The notes beneath the pieces are model-generated. The model was not told where the DNA came from, did no database searches, and saw only the letters and a program-made list of their open reading frames with translations. Below are positions 28,367 to 37,187 of a stretch of DNA of 64,000 nucleotides, in pieces. Source of the stretch: Oceanimonas pelagia (GTDB lineage Bacteria > Pseudomonadota > Gammaproteobacteria > Enterobacterales > Aeromonadaceae); assembly GCF_030849025.1 (NCBI RefSeq), contig NZ_CP118224.1, forward strand, positions 2,154,001-2,218,000, written 5' to 3'. Numbering within the stretch: position 1 is the first letter of the stretch; each line of letters opens with the position of its first letter. The translations under genes and the position numbers were made by a program.

Positions 28367-29047
28367 TTATTCTCCCAGGAAGGGGTCGGAGCGGGGCACG
28401 GCCAGAACCAACGAATCGCTGTAGAAGTCCACACCGGAGTTGGCCAGCAGCTGATAGTATTCCGCCGACAGGCGCTCATGCAGGTCTTCCAGATCCAGCT
28501 TTTTCAGGCGCTCCTGACGCTGGTCATCGGTCGCATAGACCGCCAGCATCTTGTTCTGCAGCCCCACCATCTGTCGCCGGCACTCGGCCAGGCAGACCAT
28601 GCGGTTCACGATCTCCAGGTCTACCCCCAAGCCAAAAGGCTCTTGCTCCAGGTCTCGTTGCACCTGCAGGTACCCCTGATAGATGTCGATGTGATGATCA
28701 GGGAGTTCGTCAGGGGTAACCCCCAGCACCTGCCGAACCTCCTCACTCCCCACATAGATGGGTAGCGGTTCGACAATACGGTACGTTAGAGTAGCTTGAC
28801 GGGGTTGCCCACCGACCTTGAAGCTGCACCGGACCATCATCATCTGGCTGCTCTGGTCCGTTAACCCATGATGAGTACCCGGGATGGTCAGAGAAGTGGA
28901 CCCGGCAGTGGTCGTGCCCGACGCCACCTGAACACCGCCCCGATAGAGTTTCCAGCTGACCACACCATCATCGGGTGCGGTTTCAAACCCGTCCACCCGG
29001 AACAGCAGGGGCAGCTCAATCACCTCACCCGGATCAATGGTCAGCAT
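28367..29047 (-). CDS. Head-tail adaptor
   Basis: 226 residues. The N-terminal ~105 form a beta domain (immunoglobulin-like); the C-terminal half is helical (SEEVRQVLGVTPDELPDHHID ... ECRRQMVGLQNK), like gp6/gp15 adaptors that bind the portal ring. GAGGAG precedes the start. Confidence 0.6.
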   Translation of the reverse strand: MLTIDPGEVIELPLLFRVDGFETAPDDGVVSWKLYRGGVQVASGTTTAGSTSLTIPGTHHGLTDQSSQMMMVRCSFKVGGQPRQATLTYRIVEPLPIYVGSEEVRQVLGVTPDELPDHHIDIYQGYLQVQRDLEQEPFGLGVDLEIVNRMVCLAECRRQMVGLQNKMLAVYATDDQRQERLKKLDLEDLHERLSAEYYQLLANSGVDFYSDSLVLAVPRSDPFLGE

Positions 29048-29052
29048 GGTGA

Positions 29053-29385
29053 TTACTCCTCAGCCGGCTCGGCCTTGGCCGCCGATTTGCGGGTGGTTTT
29101 CTTGGGCTTTTCCAGCTCCTTTTCTGCCCCCTTCAGGGAGGTCAGGAAATTCGCTACAGCAGCGTCCTTATCGTCGTGCTCGGCCCAGAACTGAGCAAAC
29201 TCGTCATCAGACGCTTTCTCATCCAGGTCGTTTTCCAGCACACGGAGTTGGCCGTCTGCCTGCTTGAGCGAGATAAAGGGAGACGGCAGCACCACGGTAG
29301 GCCGGTTCCAGCGGATCTCGGCATTCTGATTCATATCCATCAAGGTGATATCACCGATGGTTTCAACCAGTAGTTTTTTGGTCAT
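29053..29385 (-). CDS. Small head protein, unknown
   Basis: 110 residues following the capsid gene and its terminator. Short N-terminal beta stretch, acidic middle and a C-terminus rich in Lys, Ala and Glu (KPKKTTRKSAAKAEPAEE), like disordered tails of small head-completion proteins. No family recognised. Confidence 0.6.
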   Translation of the reverse strand: MTKKLLVETIGDITLMDMNQNAEIRWNRPTVVLPSPFISLKQADGQLRVLENDLDEKASDDEFAQFWAEHDDKDAAVANFLTSLKGAEKELEKPKKTTRKSAAKAEPAEE

Positions 29386-29399
29386 TGGGAGTTCTCCAG

Positions 29400-29421
29400 A
29401 AAAAAGGGGGCCGGAGCCCCC
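29400..29421 (-). terminator. Terminator after major capsid gene
   Basis: Minus strand: GGGGGC-TCCG-GCCCCC followed by TTTTTT, 13 bp after the capsid stop. It would let capsid transcripts outnumber the connector genes. Confidence 0.85.
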
Positions 29422-29434
29422 AAACCCCTAAAGG

Positions 29435-30631
29435 TTACGCAGTGAAGTCGAGCAGGGTACGGGTGTCGCCGTAAACCAGGCGATAACCGGTGTTCTCGGT
29501 CTTCAGGTAGGTGATGGTCTGGTTCTGAATCGCCTTCTCGGACTCCTCGATATTGGAGTTGGCTTCCTTCAGTTCTTCCAGAGTGTCGCCCACGGAGTAG
29601 CACAGCAGCTTGCCGGCAGGCATGGCGCTGGACAGCTGGAACTTGATGTTCTGCATCACCGGCAGTACCAGAGACACGTTCGGCGCACCATGCTCCTGCA
29701 GATGCTCAGCCATGGACTTCTGGCCCACAACCGGCTGGAACATCAGGAACAGCTCAAGGTAGGAGTCCAGGTTGCCCACCACGGTGTCCACGGGGGTGCC
29801 GGCTGCAGCCTGTTTCACCAGGAACTTCATCAGCGCCGGGTAGTTGTCCTTCAGGGTCTTACCACCGGTCAGGTCAGCGCCGAACTCGGAAATACCCTTG
29901 GTGGGCGCAGCAGCGTTCAGGCCGTCACCGTTCACCAGGACGTTGGTGGCCGCACGAACCTTGGACAGCTCCAGCTGACGGTCGATACGACGGGCGTAAG
30001 GAGTCAGGATGTCCAGGGATACACGACGCTCAAACTCGTAGGTGGTGCGGATACCACGGCCGTGCTTGTAGAAGCGAACGGTACGCTCATCGGTCTCGAT
30101 GGAGTCAACCGGGATACGAGAACCTTCCGCCACGGTAGCGGTCTTCAGGGCGTCGGAGTCGTCCTGTACCACACGGCTCAGCAGCTCGGTGCTGGATACG
30201 GTACGGCTGTTGGCCAGCAGACCTTCCACGCGCTCCAGGTTGTCCTGACGGTGGCTCCACTGGATCATATCGTCGATGACCTCAGGGAACAGACCACGGG
30301 CGCCCGGGGTAGAGTCGAAGGAGTCGGCAGCGGCCTGCAGGGTAACACCACTGCGGAAGTCGTTGCGGATCGGCAGGTTCAGCTGGGCCAGAGCCGCTTC
30401 ATAACCAGAGGCGGCCATACCGTTAGGCAGGCGGAAACGGTCGGCGTCCTTGGAAGCGCGAACATCAACAGCCAGGTCCAGATAGTCACGCAGGTTCAGA
30501 CCGTACTTCTTGGCTTCACCTACCAGCTTCTGGCCGGCGCGGCGGGAGGTTTCCGGGTCGGTGCCCTGCAGGCCATCCAGTACCATTTCGAGGGGACGGC
30601 GTTGAATTTCACTCAGTCGTTTCAGAGACAT
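29435..30631 (-). CDS. Major capsid protein
   Basis: 398 residues, HK97-fold candidate. The N-terminal ~90 residues are helical and charged, like a delta/scaffold-type arm, before GARGLFPEVIDDMIQWSHRQ. The remainder alternates strands and helices (P-domain spine LSKVRAATNVLVNGDGLNA) and ends with an A-domain-like stretch. It follows the protease-scaffold and decoration genes and is preceded by a start-associated repeat plus CTGGAG, and followed by a strong terminator. Confidence 0.85.
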   Translation of the reverse strand: MSLKRLSEIQRRPLEMVLDGLQGTDPETSRRAGQKLVGEAKKYGLNLRDYLDLAVDVRASKDADRFRLPNGMAASGYEAALAQLNLPIRNDFRSGVTLQAAADSFDSTPGARGLFPEVIDDMIQWSHRQDNLERVEGLLANSRTVSSTELLSRVVQDDSDALKTATVAEGSRIPVDSIETDERTVRFYKHGRGIRTTYEFERRVSLDILTPYARRIDRQLELSKVRAATNVLVNGDGLNAAAPTKGISEFGADLTGGKTLKDNYPALMKFLVKQAAAGTPVDTVVGNLDSYLELFLMFQPVVGQKSMAEHLQEHGAPNVSLVLPVMQNIKFQLSSAMPAGKLLCYSVGDTLEELKEANSNIEESEKAIQNQTITYLKTENTGYRLVYGDTRTLLDFTA

Positions 30632-30682
30632 GGTTTACTCCAGATTTTGGATTCGAAACGGGGGTTTCCCCCCGAAAAACTA

Positions 30683-31090
30683 TTAACGGAAGATCACGTC
30701 ACAGGTCTTGGCGGTGGTGTCCACCGAGCTGACCAAGGTGTTTTTACCGGCACCTGCGCCGGCCTTCTTCACCTTACCGGCACCGGCACCCACTACGCTG
30801 TCACCTACGGCCGGGGCCGCCAGCTCGTCATAAGGGAAGGTCCAGACGCCGTGGTGGAACACGGAACACACCTTGATGCCTTCCACGGTACGGTCTTCGG
30901 CCTTGAACAGGCGACCCACCAGCTCGGCATCGGCCGGAGCCACTTCCACGGTCTTGTTCACGCCGGCCTTCACCGACACCGGAGCATTGCGCTCGCTGCC
31001 GTCAATCACACCGTCAAAATGCCAGGTGAGTGAGGCGTCTTCGTTATAAATGGAGGCGTGGATTACGCCATCACCGATTACTTGGCTCAT
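30683..31090 (-). CDS. Capsid decoration protein candidate
   Basis: 135 residues, beta-rich, with a Gly/Ala/Lys linker (AGAGKVKKAGAGAGK) near residue 105. Position between protease-scaffold and capsid genes is the lambda gpD slot. AGGAG precedes the start. Confidence 0.6.
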   Translation of the reverse strand: MSQVIGDGVIHASIYNEDASLTWHFDGVIDGSERNAPVSVKAGVNKTVEVAPADAELVGRLFKAEDRTVEGIKVCSVFHHGVWTFPYDELAAPAVGDSVVGAGAGKVKKAGAGAGKNTLVSSVDTTAKTCDVIFR

Positions 31091-31105
31091 GGTTGTCTCC
31101 TGTTA

Positions 31106-32224
31106 TCAGCCACGGATAAACCCGGCCATGGAAGGCGCGGACTTCAGTTCAACATCTTCACCCTGGCCACGAGCCACACCACCGCGAGGGATAGCGGCCA
31201 GTTTCACCTGGGCAGCTTTCAGCACCTCCAGCTGGTCGGCCAGGCCGGCATCAGCCTTCAGTTCCAGACCAGCAGCGGTGGCCGCCAGTTTGGCGTGCTC
31301 CTGGATAAAGGATTTGGCCTGCTCCAGCTCCGCCTTCAGATCGGAGAGCTCGGCTTCCTGCTCGGGGTTGAGCTTGGCTTTCAGCTGCTCGACCTCCTGT
31401 TGCAGGGCCTCCACACGGCCATTGGCGGCGGAGAGCTGAGCTTCGACAGTCTCCTTGCCGGATTGAGCCAGCTGAAGCTGGACTTTGGTTTCGGTCAGTT
31501 CCCCGACCAGTTCTTTCAGATCCATATCAGGTTTCCCCTTTGGTTGATTGGATGCAGGTTGAGAATTGGTGCTCGGGGAAGCCCGCAGCTCCAGATAGGA
31601 TTCGTTGATACCGGCAGCCAAACGGCGGTCGTTCTGACCGACAATTTTGGGTCGATTAGAAGCGCCCTTACCCACCAGTGAGAGTTCGCTCCACCGGCGT
31701 AGGCCCGTCAAACGAAGATGAGTGCCGTTCTGGCCAATCACATGGCCGTTGTCGCACTCATGAAACCAGAAGGCGCCTTCATTGCCTTCCTTCAGGTAAT
31801 CAAAGCCGCATTCCGAGCAATAAGCGTGTTCGGCCATCATGCCCACGCTCACCTCATCAATGATGCCAAGATCAATCTTCTGGGTGAGGGGGTCGCTTTC
31901 CTGCAGGTAGAACAGGGTGCGAAGTTCCTTGTGATCTTGCTCAGCAAGAACCACCTCAGAATGAAACACCTTACCCACGGGCAGCATTTCACCCTGGTGC
32001 ATGGTGATGAGAGGAACGGTTTCGTGGGTCAGCCAGTCAGCCGCAGCTTGAAGTAGACCTTCAGACATTACGGCACCATGATAGGCCGTCGCTTTCTGGG
32101 AAATAGGACGGGTAGAAGCTGCCACACATTCGTAAGCAGCCAGTTGACTGACATCTACGTCATCGCCTGCAGACCTGGCGATCAGTGCCTGAAGTTCAGG
32201 CGTCATGGTGATTCGTTTTGCCAT
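31106..32224 (-). CDS. Prohead protease fused to scaffold
   Basis: 372 residues in two parts. The protease part (1-~215) carries an inserted four-Cys knuckle (CSECGF...ECDNGH) and the SELSLVGKGASNRP motif typical of HK97-type prohead proteases. The scaffold part (~225-372) is coiled coil rich in Gln, Glu and Leu and starts at an internal Met (MDLKELVGELTETK) that could give a separate scaffold, as in lambda C/Nu3. A start-associated repeat of the CTTTAGCGAATCCAAA class is almost directly before the ATG, with no evident Shine-Dalgarno. Confidence 0.82.
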   Translation of the reverse strand: MAKRITMTPELQALIARSAGDDVDVSQLAAYECVAASTRPISQKATAYHGAVMSEGLLQAAADWLTHETVPLITMHQGEMLPVGKVFHSEVVLAEQDHKELRTLFYLQESDPLTQKIDLGIIDEVSVGMMAEHAYCSECGFDYLKEGNEGAFWFHECDNGHVIGQNGTHLRLTGLRRWSELSLVGKGASNRPKIVGQNDRRLAAGINESYLELRASPSTNSQPASNQPKGKPDMDLKELVGELTETKVQLQLAQSGKETVEAQLSAANGRVEALQQEVEQLKAKLNPEQEAELSDLKAELEQAKSFIQEHAKLAATAAGLELKADAGLADQLEVLKAAQVKLAAIPRGGVARGQGEDVELKSAPSMAGFIRG

Positions 32225-32278
32225 AATTTGGATTCGCTAAAGACCCGATGGTCGAGTTTTCGGCAGTGTGCCGGATGT

Positions 32279-32311
32279 AAAAAATTGCCGCAATGTTTTG
32301 ACATTGCGGCA
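32279..32311 (-). terminator. Strong terminator between portal and protease genes
   Basis: Minus strand: perfect 11-bp stem TGCCGCAATGT / ACATTGCGGCA with a four-base loop, followed by TTTTTT. It lies just after the portal stop, so protease, capsid and tail genes need antitermination or their own promoter. Confidence 0.9.
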
Positions 32312-32317
32312 GGTCAA

Positions 32318-33784
32318 TCATTTTTTCGGCCGGTTTTTGTTGGCTTTGGACTTGACTGACTTGTCGCTGGCCTTGCTGACTGAACGACCCAGGGGATCGT
32401 CATTCGGGCTCACTTCCCCTTCAGCCAGGGCGCCGCCGGCAGACATAAACCCGGTACCCGACAGCTCAGGGGAGGAGTCGGGGCGCAGCCGGCGGTACAT
32501 CCACAGATGGTACTCATCGTCGGTAATCAGACCGTCCGAGAGGTCTTGCCGCAGCCGGTTCGCCTTCAGGTTCAACTGGGCTTCCAGCTCCATCTCGGAG
32601 CGCAGCTCCACCTCCGGGAATCTCACTACTACCCGGCTCTCGCTACCTTGCAGGCGCAGGGCCATGGTCAGTATACGAGACAGGATATCGCCCACCGGGC
32701 CGTTAATGGCTTCAGCGTTCAAGGCGAAAATGCGAGCCTCAACGGTAGCGGTGTTCACCCCGGACTCGCCACGACCCAGGATGGTGGCCATGGTGCGGAG
32801 TCCGGCCTGATTCTGAGCGTTAAGCACGTTGATGATGGCGGTGATATCCAGGGCCATGCCCGGGTTCTTGTCGTTCAGAATGCTGATGTCGGCGCTGTCG
32901 TAGTGAGCAATCGGCTGGTCCGGTCGCAGCGCGGCAAACTGGCCGGCAAGCTCACTTCGACGTGCGTTCAGGTAGCGACGGAACTCCACCGGGTCATTGC
33001 GCACGTTCGCCGGCGCATTGCGGGCCACCACTTCCTCCAGGATCTTGATGGTGATACGGGGGTAGCCCGTCACCTGCATGATGCGGTAGAGGTCATTGAT
33101 CACCTGCTGCCGGGCAGCAATGGTGTTGATGGCCGAGACGAACACCGAGGTGCTGTAGGCCTTGTTGGGGGCCTTGCGAAAATACTCCACAAAGAACGTG
33201 GGAATATCCAGAGGTACGGGGTCTCCGCCTCCCACATCTTGAAATGGCACAACGCGGCCGGGCTCGGGCTCCTGCCACTTGATGTTCTTGAGGTCCACCT
33301 GACGAACTTCTGAAAGCGTCAGGAGTTCATCAAACACCGCCTCGGCGGCGATACCGCCCCTCAGCAGCACCATGTAGCGCATTTCCTCGGCTATCACCCT
33401 CAGGCTCTTGCTACGCTGGAAGCCTTTGGAGTAGTCCCGGCGCACGGTCAGCCGCTCCAGCAGCTCAGCACAAATCTTGTAACCGTCCCGGTCCACCTGA
33501 CCTTCCGGGTCCTGGACCAGGATCAGCGGCTCGATATCCGCCGTGGTAAGGAATGCGTTTACCGCCGCACTCATATCCGGGTCGCTTTCAAACAACGTCT
33601 CCAGCAGCTCCTGAGAGGTCTGAGTCTGCCGGTCAGAGAAGATATTCTGCAGGTGTTCCCGGTACTCGGGTGCGCTCAGTATCTCCTTCGGGTTGTCTGA
33701 GTTGTAGGTTGCCGTAACCGACGTACCCTTGGGTTTGGTGCGTTTCGGCAGCAGGATTTTCAGTTTGCTTAATACTTCAGCCAT
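32318..33784 (-). CDS. Portal protein
   Basis: 488 residues. Forms the dodecameric DNA channel of the head. Portal-like organisation: N-terminal arm, SDPDMSAAVNAFLTTADIEPLILV, a long stem-helix region, the IINVLNAQNQAGLRTMATILGRGESG segment and EAINGPVGDILSRILTMALR, then a basic C-terminal tail. It lies directly after the large terminase. No SPP1- or lambda-B-type signature dominates. Confidence 0.85.
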   Translation of the reverse strand: MAEVLSKLKILLPKRTKPKGTSVTATYNSDNPKEILSAPEYREHLQNIFSDRQTQTSQELLETLFESDPDMSAAVNAFLTTADIEPLILVQDPEGQVDRDGYKICAELLERLTVRRDYSKGFQRSKSLRVIAEEMRYMVLLRGGIAAEAVFDELLTLSEVRQVDLKNIKWQEPEPGRVVPFQDVGGGDPVPLDIPTFFVEYFRKAPNKAYSTSVFVSAINTIAARQQVINDLYRIMQVTGYPRITIKILEEVVARNAPANVRNDPVEFRRYLNARRSELAGQFAALRPDQPIAHYDSADISILNDKNPGMALDITAIINVLNAQNQAGLRTMATILGRGESGVNTATVEARIFALNAEAINGPVGDILSRILTMALRLQGSESRVVVRFPEVELRSEMELEAQLNLKANRLRQDLSDGLITDDEYHLWMYRRLRPDSSPELSGTGFMSAGGALAEGEVSPNDDPLGRSVSKASDKSVKSKANKNRPKK

Positions 33785-33799
33785 GATTGCCCTTTCAAG

Positions 33800-36028
33800 T
33801 TAGCCCCGATGCCGGGTAATGATTTTTCCGTTCCGGTTTGCCCGCCACTCGCCACCAAACAGATCCCCACCCATGGGCTGGTAGCCGGGCAGTATGGTGT
33901 TGCTCTCGAAACCGAACGCATCCAGGTTGTCAAAGCCCAGACCAACATGCTGATAGTCCTGATTGGCCAGCTGAACGCCGTGATAACACATGGCGCCCAT
34001 CATGAAGGCACTGGCATGGAAGTAGTGGTCTTTGCCGTTCAGCTTGCGCCACACCGCCTCCCCTTCCTCGGGAACATCCCGCACCATATCCCGGAAGTGC
34101 TCGATAATCAGGGCTTTCTGGTTGGTGTAGCCGGTGAAGGACACATGGCCTTTTTTGATGGCGTTGCTGATGTAGTCCAGTACCAGGGTCCGGTTGATCT
34201 GCAGGTGAGAGACAGCACCGGTGGCATCCTTCGCCTCGGCCACTTCCTTGGTACCTCGGTATTCCATGGGCATGATGATGCCATTGGTCATATCCCGGAT
34301 ACGGTCAGCGGTCGGCGTGTACGGATGACGGTCGATGCCGCCGCCCACAATGCGATACCGCTGGAACAGCTTTGCCACCAATCCCTCAAGCTCGTCGGCC
34401 CGGCAGGTATCCCAACGCACGATGTCGAATTTGGCCATGGAGTCGCCCACGCCCAGCACCAGGTTGCACACCTGACCCACGTCGATACCCAACCAGTAGG
34501 CCTTTCCTTCCTGAGGAGGGGGAACGGCGCTGCTGATTTGAAAGCAAAGCTCCAGGGCCTTTTCGGTAAGCCGGTTCTCGCCGTTTTTGTCCACCTCGCC
34601 CAGCACGGTGTTGCAGAAGCCCTTCATGTTGTCCCGGGCCTTGTAGCGGAACAGCTGAGTCACGATGTAGCGAACGTCCAGGCGCTCGGTGGAGAACGGC
34701 CGCACCTGATAGCCTCGGGCGAAGCTGGAGCGGCTGGGGTACTTGGCCACCCACTCCCGGTTGTCATGGTCTCCCAGATCCAAGGGCTTGTGGCATTTCT
34801 CGCACTTCACATGGCAACCGTCCAGGTTGATCACGCCCTCATCGAGCAACTGCTGCTCCAGGTCCAGCAGATCCTGCACATGATCAGGCAGGCCCGGGAT
34901 ATGGATGAAATCACGGGTAAATACCGGATCCTGATGGTGGCCGCAGGCCTGGCACTTGATGAGGTAGTGCATCTGGTCACTGACCGAATAACCCTTATGC
35001 ACCCCGTACCCCTCATAGGTAGGCGTGGAGAACCGCTGATTGATGCGCAGATCGGAGCCCTGCAGACGAGAGTTGAACAGGGCCAGCATATCCTGGGAAG
35101 TTAGGTCGATTTCGTCGTTGAACACGATATCGGCGTTGATAGAGGTCGCATCGGCCTCGGCGGCGCCGGTGACATACAGCCAACTGGAGCCGATCTTCAT
35201 CAAGCTCATGGCTTGTTTTGTGCCGGCGGCGTCGGGGTTGCGGAAAGCCCGGTCGTCCAGCAGCGGCTGAATACGGGCCTTTGAAATCCGCTTGTACATT
35301 TTCTCGTTGGGTAGCGTGAAGATCAGGCTGATCCCGGGGCTTCGCTTCAGGATGGCCAGGGCCTTGCGGATCTGGACCTCGGTGTTGTGCGTGGGGATCC
35401 GGCCACGGCCGGCCAGGAACAGGTGACTCTCGGAGCTGACCGAGATACAACGCACCGGTCGGGTTTCCACCGGGGTAATGCTCTCGATATTCCATTGGAA
35501 AGGGTCACCGTCCTGAAAGGCGGGGGAGTCGGGGTCCACATCGTTGGGGATCCAGTAATCCCCCCCCACCATGTCCTCGGTGCGCATCACTCCCGAACCG
35601 CCCTGCCACTCCACATACCAGCGGTGATTGGCGTCGGCCACGATGGTTTCGCCGGTATCAAAAGTCACGGCGAAACACGGGTGGTCGGTGTAGACGGGTG
35701 AAACATACTCCACTCGGCAGGGCTGGCCTTTCTCGTCATACACTGTATCCCCCACTTGAAGGGCACCCATGGTGCTCCATCCATTGGGTGTGGGTACGGG
35801 CGTGTTAAGGTCCAGGGCCAGACCCACCTGGGACGGTTTGATAACGTCCATGTTGTCGTGCATATCGTCGGCAATCGCCTTCTGGAACGGGTACCGCTTA
35901 AAGCTGAAAGGCTTGCCCATCAGCTTGGTGTTGGCACACATCCAGTCGCCGTGGCTCATGGAGTCCCGGTCGATGTTGTAGCGGTTGTTGGCGTCCTTCA
36001 GGAAGCTGTCGAGAAACGGGTTAACCAT
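33800..36028 (-). CDS. Large terminase (GpA family) with intein
   Basis: Motor and nuclease that packages DNA. The precursor is 742 residues and the spliced product 597. The extein joins KPSQVGL (64-70) to TEVQIRKAL (216 on), a GpA-family Walker A-like loop that only forms after splicing. Further blocks are DIVFNDEIDLTSQDM (Walker B), a zinc-ribbon-like CQAC...CEKC region, and the nuclease part with WLGIDVGQVCN and GGGIDRHPYTPTADRIRD. I start at 36028 (GGAAGAAG upstream), overlapping the previous gene by 8 bp, and reject 48 extra residues from 36172. Confidence 0.9.
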   Translation of the reverse strand: MVNPFLDSFLKDANNRYNIDRDSMSHGDWMCANTKLMGKPFSFKRYPFQKAIADDMHDNMDVIKPSQVGLALDLNTPVPTPNGWSTMGALQVGDTVYDEKGQPCRVEYVSPVYTDHPCFAVTFDTGETIVADANHRWYVEWQGGSGVMRTEDMVGGDYWIPNDVDPDSPAFQDGDPFQWNIESITPVETRPVRCISVSSESHLFLAGRGRIPTHNTEVQIRKALAILKRSPGISLIFTLPNEKMYKRISKARIQPLLDDRAFRNPDAAGTKQAMSLMKIGSSWLYVTGAAEADATSINADIVFNDEIDLTSQDMLALFNSRLQGSDLRINQRFSTPTYEGYGVHKGYSVSDQMHYLIKCQACGHHQDPVFTRDFIHIPGLPDHVQDLLDLEQQLLDEGVINLDGCHVKCEKCHKPLDLGDHDNREWVAKYPSRSSFARGYQVRPFSTERLDVRYIVTQLFRYKARDNMKGFCNTVLGEVDKNGENRLTEKALELCFQISSAVPPPQEGKAYWLGIDVGQVCNLVLGVGDSMAKFDIVRWDTCRADELEGLVAKLFQRYRIVGGGIDRHPYTPTADRIRDMTNGIIMPMEYRGTKEVAEAKDATGAVSHLQINRTLVLDYISNAIKKGHVSFTGYTNQKALIIEHFRDMVRDVPEEGEAVWRKLNGKDHYFHASAFMMGAMCYHGVQLANQDYQHVGLGFDNLDAFGFESNTILPGYQPMGGDLFGGEWRANRNGKIITRHRG
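35384..35818 (-). other. Class 3-type mini-intein in terminase Walker A
   Basis: Residues 71-215 of the terminase. Block A is ALDLNTPVPTPNGW with Ala instead of Cys/Ser at position 1. Block B ends ADANHRW (His135, Trp137), block F begins VRCISV (Cys194), and block G is IPTHN followed by Thr216. Trp, Cys and Thr are the WCT set that marks class 3 inteins, which start splicing from the block F Cys. At 145 residues there is no room for a homing endonuclease. The insertion point is the ATP-binding loop. Confidence 0.9.
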
Positions 36029-36326
36029 GTGTCTTCTTCCCACAGCGGTGGATCTCGAACCACAGCATGAACAGGATGCAGCAGCCGGCGTGGGCCAGGT
36101 GTGAGTGGCCCGATTCCGGGTCGTACTTCTCACCCTGCCGCCAGGCCATGAGATGACGCAGGGCGGCATCAAAGTACCGCTCCTCGGCGTTTTCTATCTT
36201 CTGCCAGTTATTGGGGGCGTACTTTTTGGCGCCGAACATCAGCACCCGAATGATGGCTTCCACGGGTGTAATCGGCAGCAGCCACCACTGCAGCTTGCCC
36301 TGGTCAAACTTGCGGCCGGCGCTCAT
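36021..36326 (-). CDS. DUF5664-type dATP/dGTP diphosphohydrolase domain
   Basis: 101 residues matching the all-helical domain pattern KFDQGKLQWWLLPITPVEAI, FGAKKYAPNNWQ, EERYFDAALRHLMAW, GEKYDPESGHSHLAHAGCC. The family is annotated as a purine dNTP pyrophosphohydrolase-type N-terminal domain and is common in phages. It would act on nucleotide pools. Odd placement: in the late operon between membrane proteins and terminase, with 4-bp and 8-bp overlaps. Confidence 0.75.
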   Translation of the reverse strand: MSAGRKFDQGKLQWWLLPITPVEAIIRVLMFGAKKYAPNNWQKIENAEERYFDAALRHLMAWRQGEKYDPESGHSHLAHAGCCILFMLWFEIHRCGKKTHG

Positions 36327-36829
36327 CGGCGGCCTCCCCGCCCCTTGCGCGGCTTGGCGTTCTTCACCTTGTCACTGAGCGGACGAGGCTCCGGCGGCAC
36401 CGGTGCCTTGGGTGTCAACGGCGGGATTTCCAGCTTGCCCTTGGCATCCAGTTCGTCCAGCTCGGCCTTGAATGCCTTCACTTGCTCGGCATTGAGCCGG
36501 CCGGATTCGCCGGCGCCGAAGGTGGTTTCAGCCAAAGGATTCTCCGCCGGCTGGTCCTTTTCCTTGCCCTTTTCCTTAATGCCAATGAGGGTCCCTCCCA
36601 ATAATGCACCAACGATAGTCACCGCCGCCTGCAGGTACTCTACCTGCCAGAAATCACCTTCCACGCTCTCGGCCAGCAGATAGGCCAGTTTGTCCTGCAA
36701 TTCAGGGTTCACTGGGACGCCCAACGCAGCCAGGAGGGCAAATAGGCCCACCCAGGTGGTTTTTTCCATCAGCCGGGCCTTGATCCACTTCCACAACAGT
36801 CCCCAGGCAATTTTCCGCAACCATCCCAT
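36323..36829 (-). CDS. Membrane protein of lysis cassette
   Basis: 168 residues: a basic amphipathic N-terminus, hydrophobic segments at about 23-40 and 67-84 (LQAAVTIVGALLGGTLIGI), then a long charged, Pro-rich cytoplasmic tail ending KPRKGRGGRR. Location right after a holin-like gene suggests a lysis modulator; no named family. Confidence 0.6.
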   Translation of the reverse strand: MGWLRKIAWGLLWKWIKARLMEKTTWVGLFALLAALGVPVNPELQDKLAYLLAESVEGDFWQVEYLQAAVTIVGALLGGTLIGIKEKGKEKDQPAENPLAETTFGAGESGRLNAEQVKAFKAELDELDAKGKLEIPPLTPKAPVPPEPRPLSDKVKNAKPRKGRGGRR

Positions 36830-36839
36830 GCCGTGCTCC

Positions 36840-37133
36840 TTAGATGCGTTTGAGTTTTTCCAGCAGCTGCAGGATGCGCTGGAGAGAATGGGTGACGCCC
36901 ACGCCGGTGAGGCCGGCGAGGATAATCATTTCGGGAAGTTCAAGGTTCTTGAGGGAGCTGATGGCCACCACCAGCACACCGGTGATCACCGACAGGATGG
37001 CTTCGCCCAGGAGTTGTCGGCCGGACGGCATTTTTTCAGCAACCAGATGACGGGCCAGCATTCCGAGGACAATCAAGCCCACGACGAACACCGACTCACT
37101 GTTGAATATCAGGTCTTTTACTTTGTCCGGCAT
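36840..37133 (-). CDS. LydA-like holin
   Basis: 97 residues with three hydrophobic segments (about 14-30, 42-60, 67-82) and a charged C-terminus ending LLEKLKRI. Size and topology fit LydA/superfamily III holins that form inner-membrane holes for the endolysin. First gene of the minus-strand operon. GGAG precedes the start. The endolysin lies 34 kb away at the other end of the operon. Confidence 0.7.
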   Translation of the reverse strand: MPDKVKDLIFNSESVFVVGLIVLGMLARHLVAEKMPSGRQLLGEAILSVITGVLVVAISSLKNLELPEMIILAGLTGVGVTHSLQRILQLLEKLKRI

Positions 37134-37187
37134 GAATCACTCCAATCAGTAAGATAGGCGTGACCCACAACGTATTGAGGACACTGC
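37134..37187. promoter_or_regulatory. Divergent intergenic switch region
   Basis: 54 bp separate the first late gene (minus) from the first early gene (plus). It must hold, or lie next to, the starts of both transcription units, though I see no convincing -35/-10 pair. The two flanking start codons are GGAG- and TGAGGA-preceded. Confidence 0.4.
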
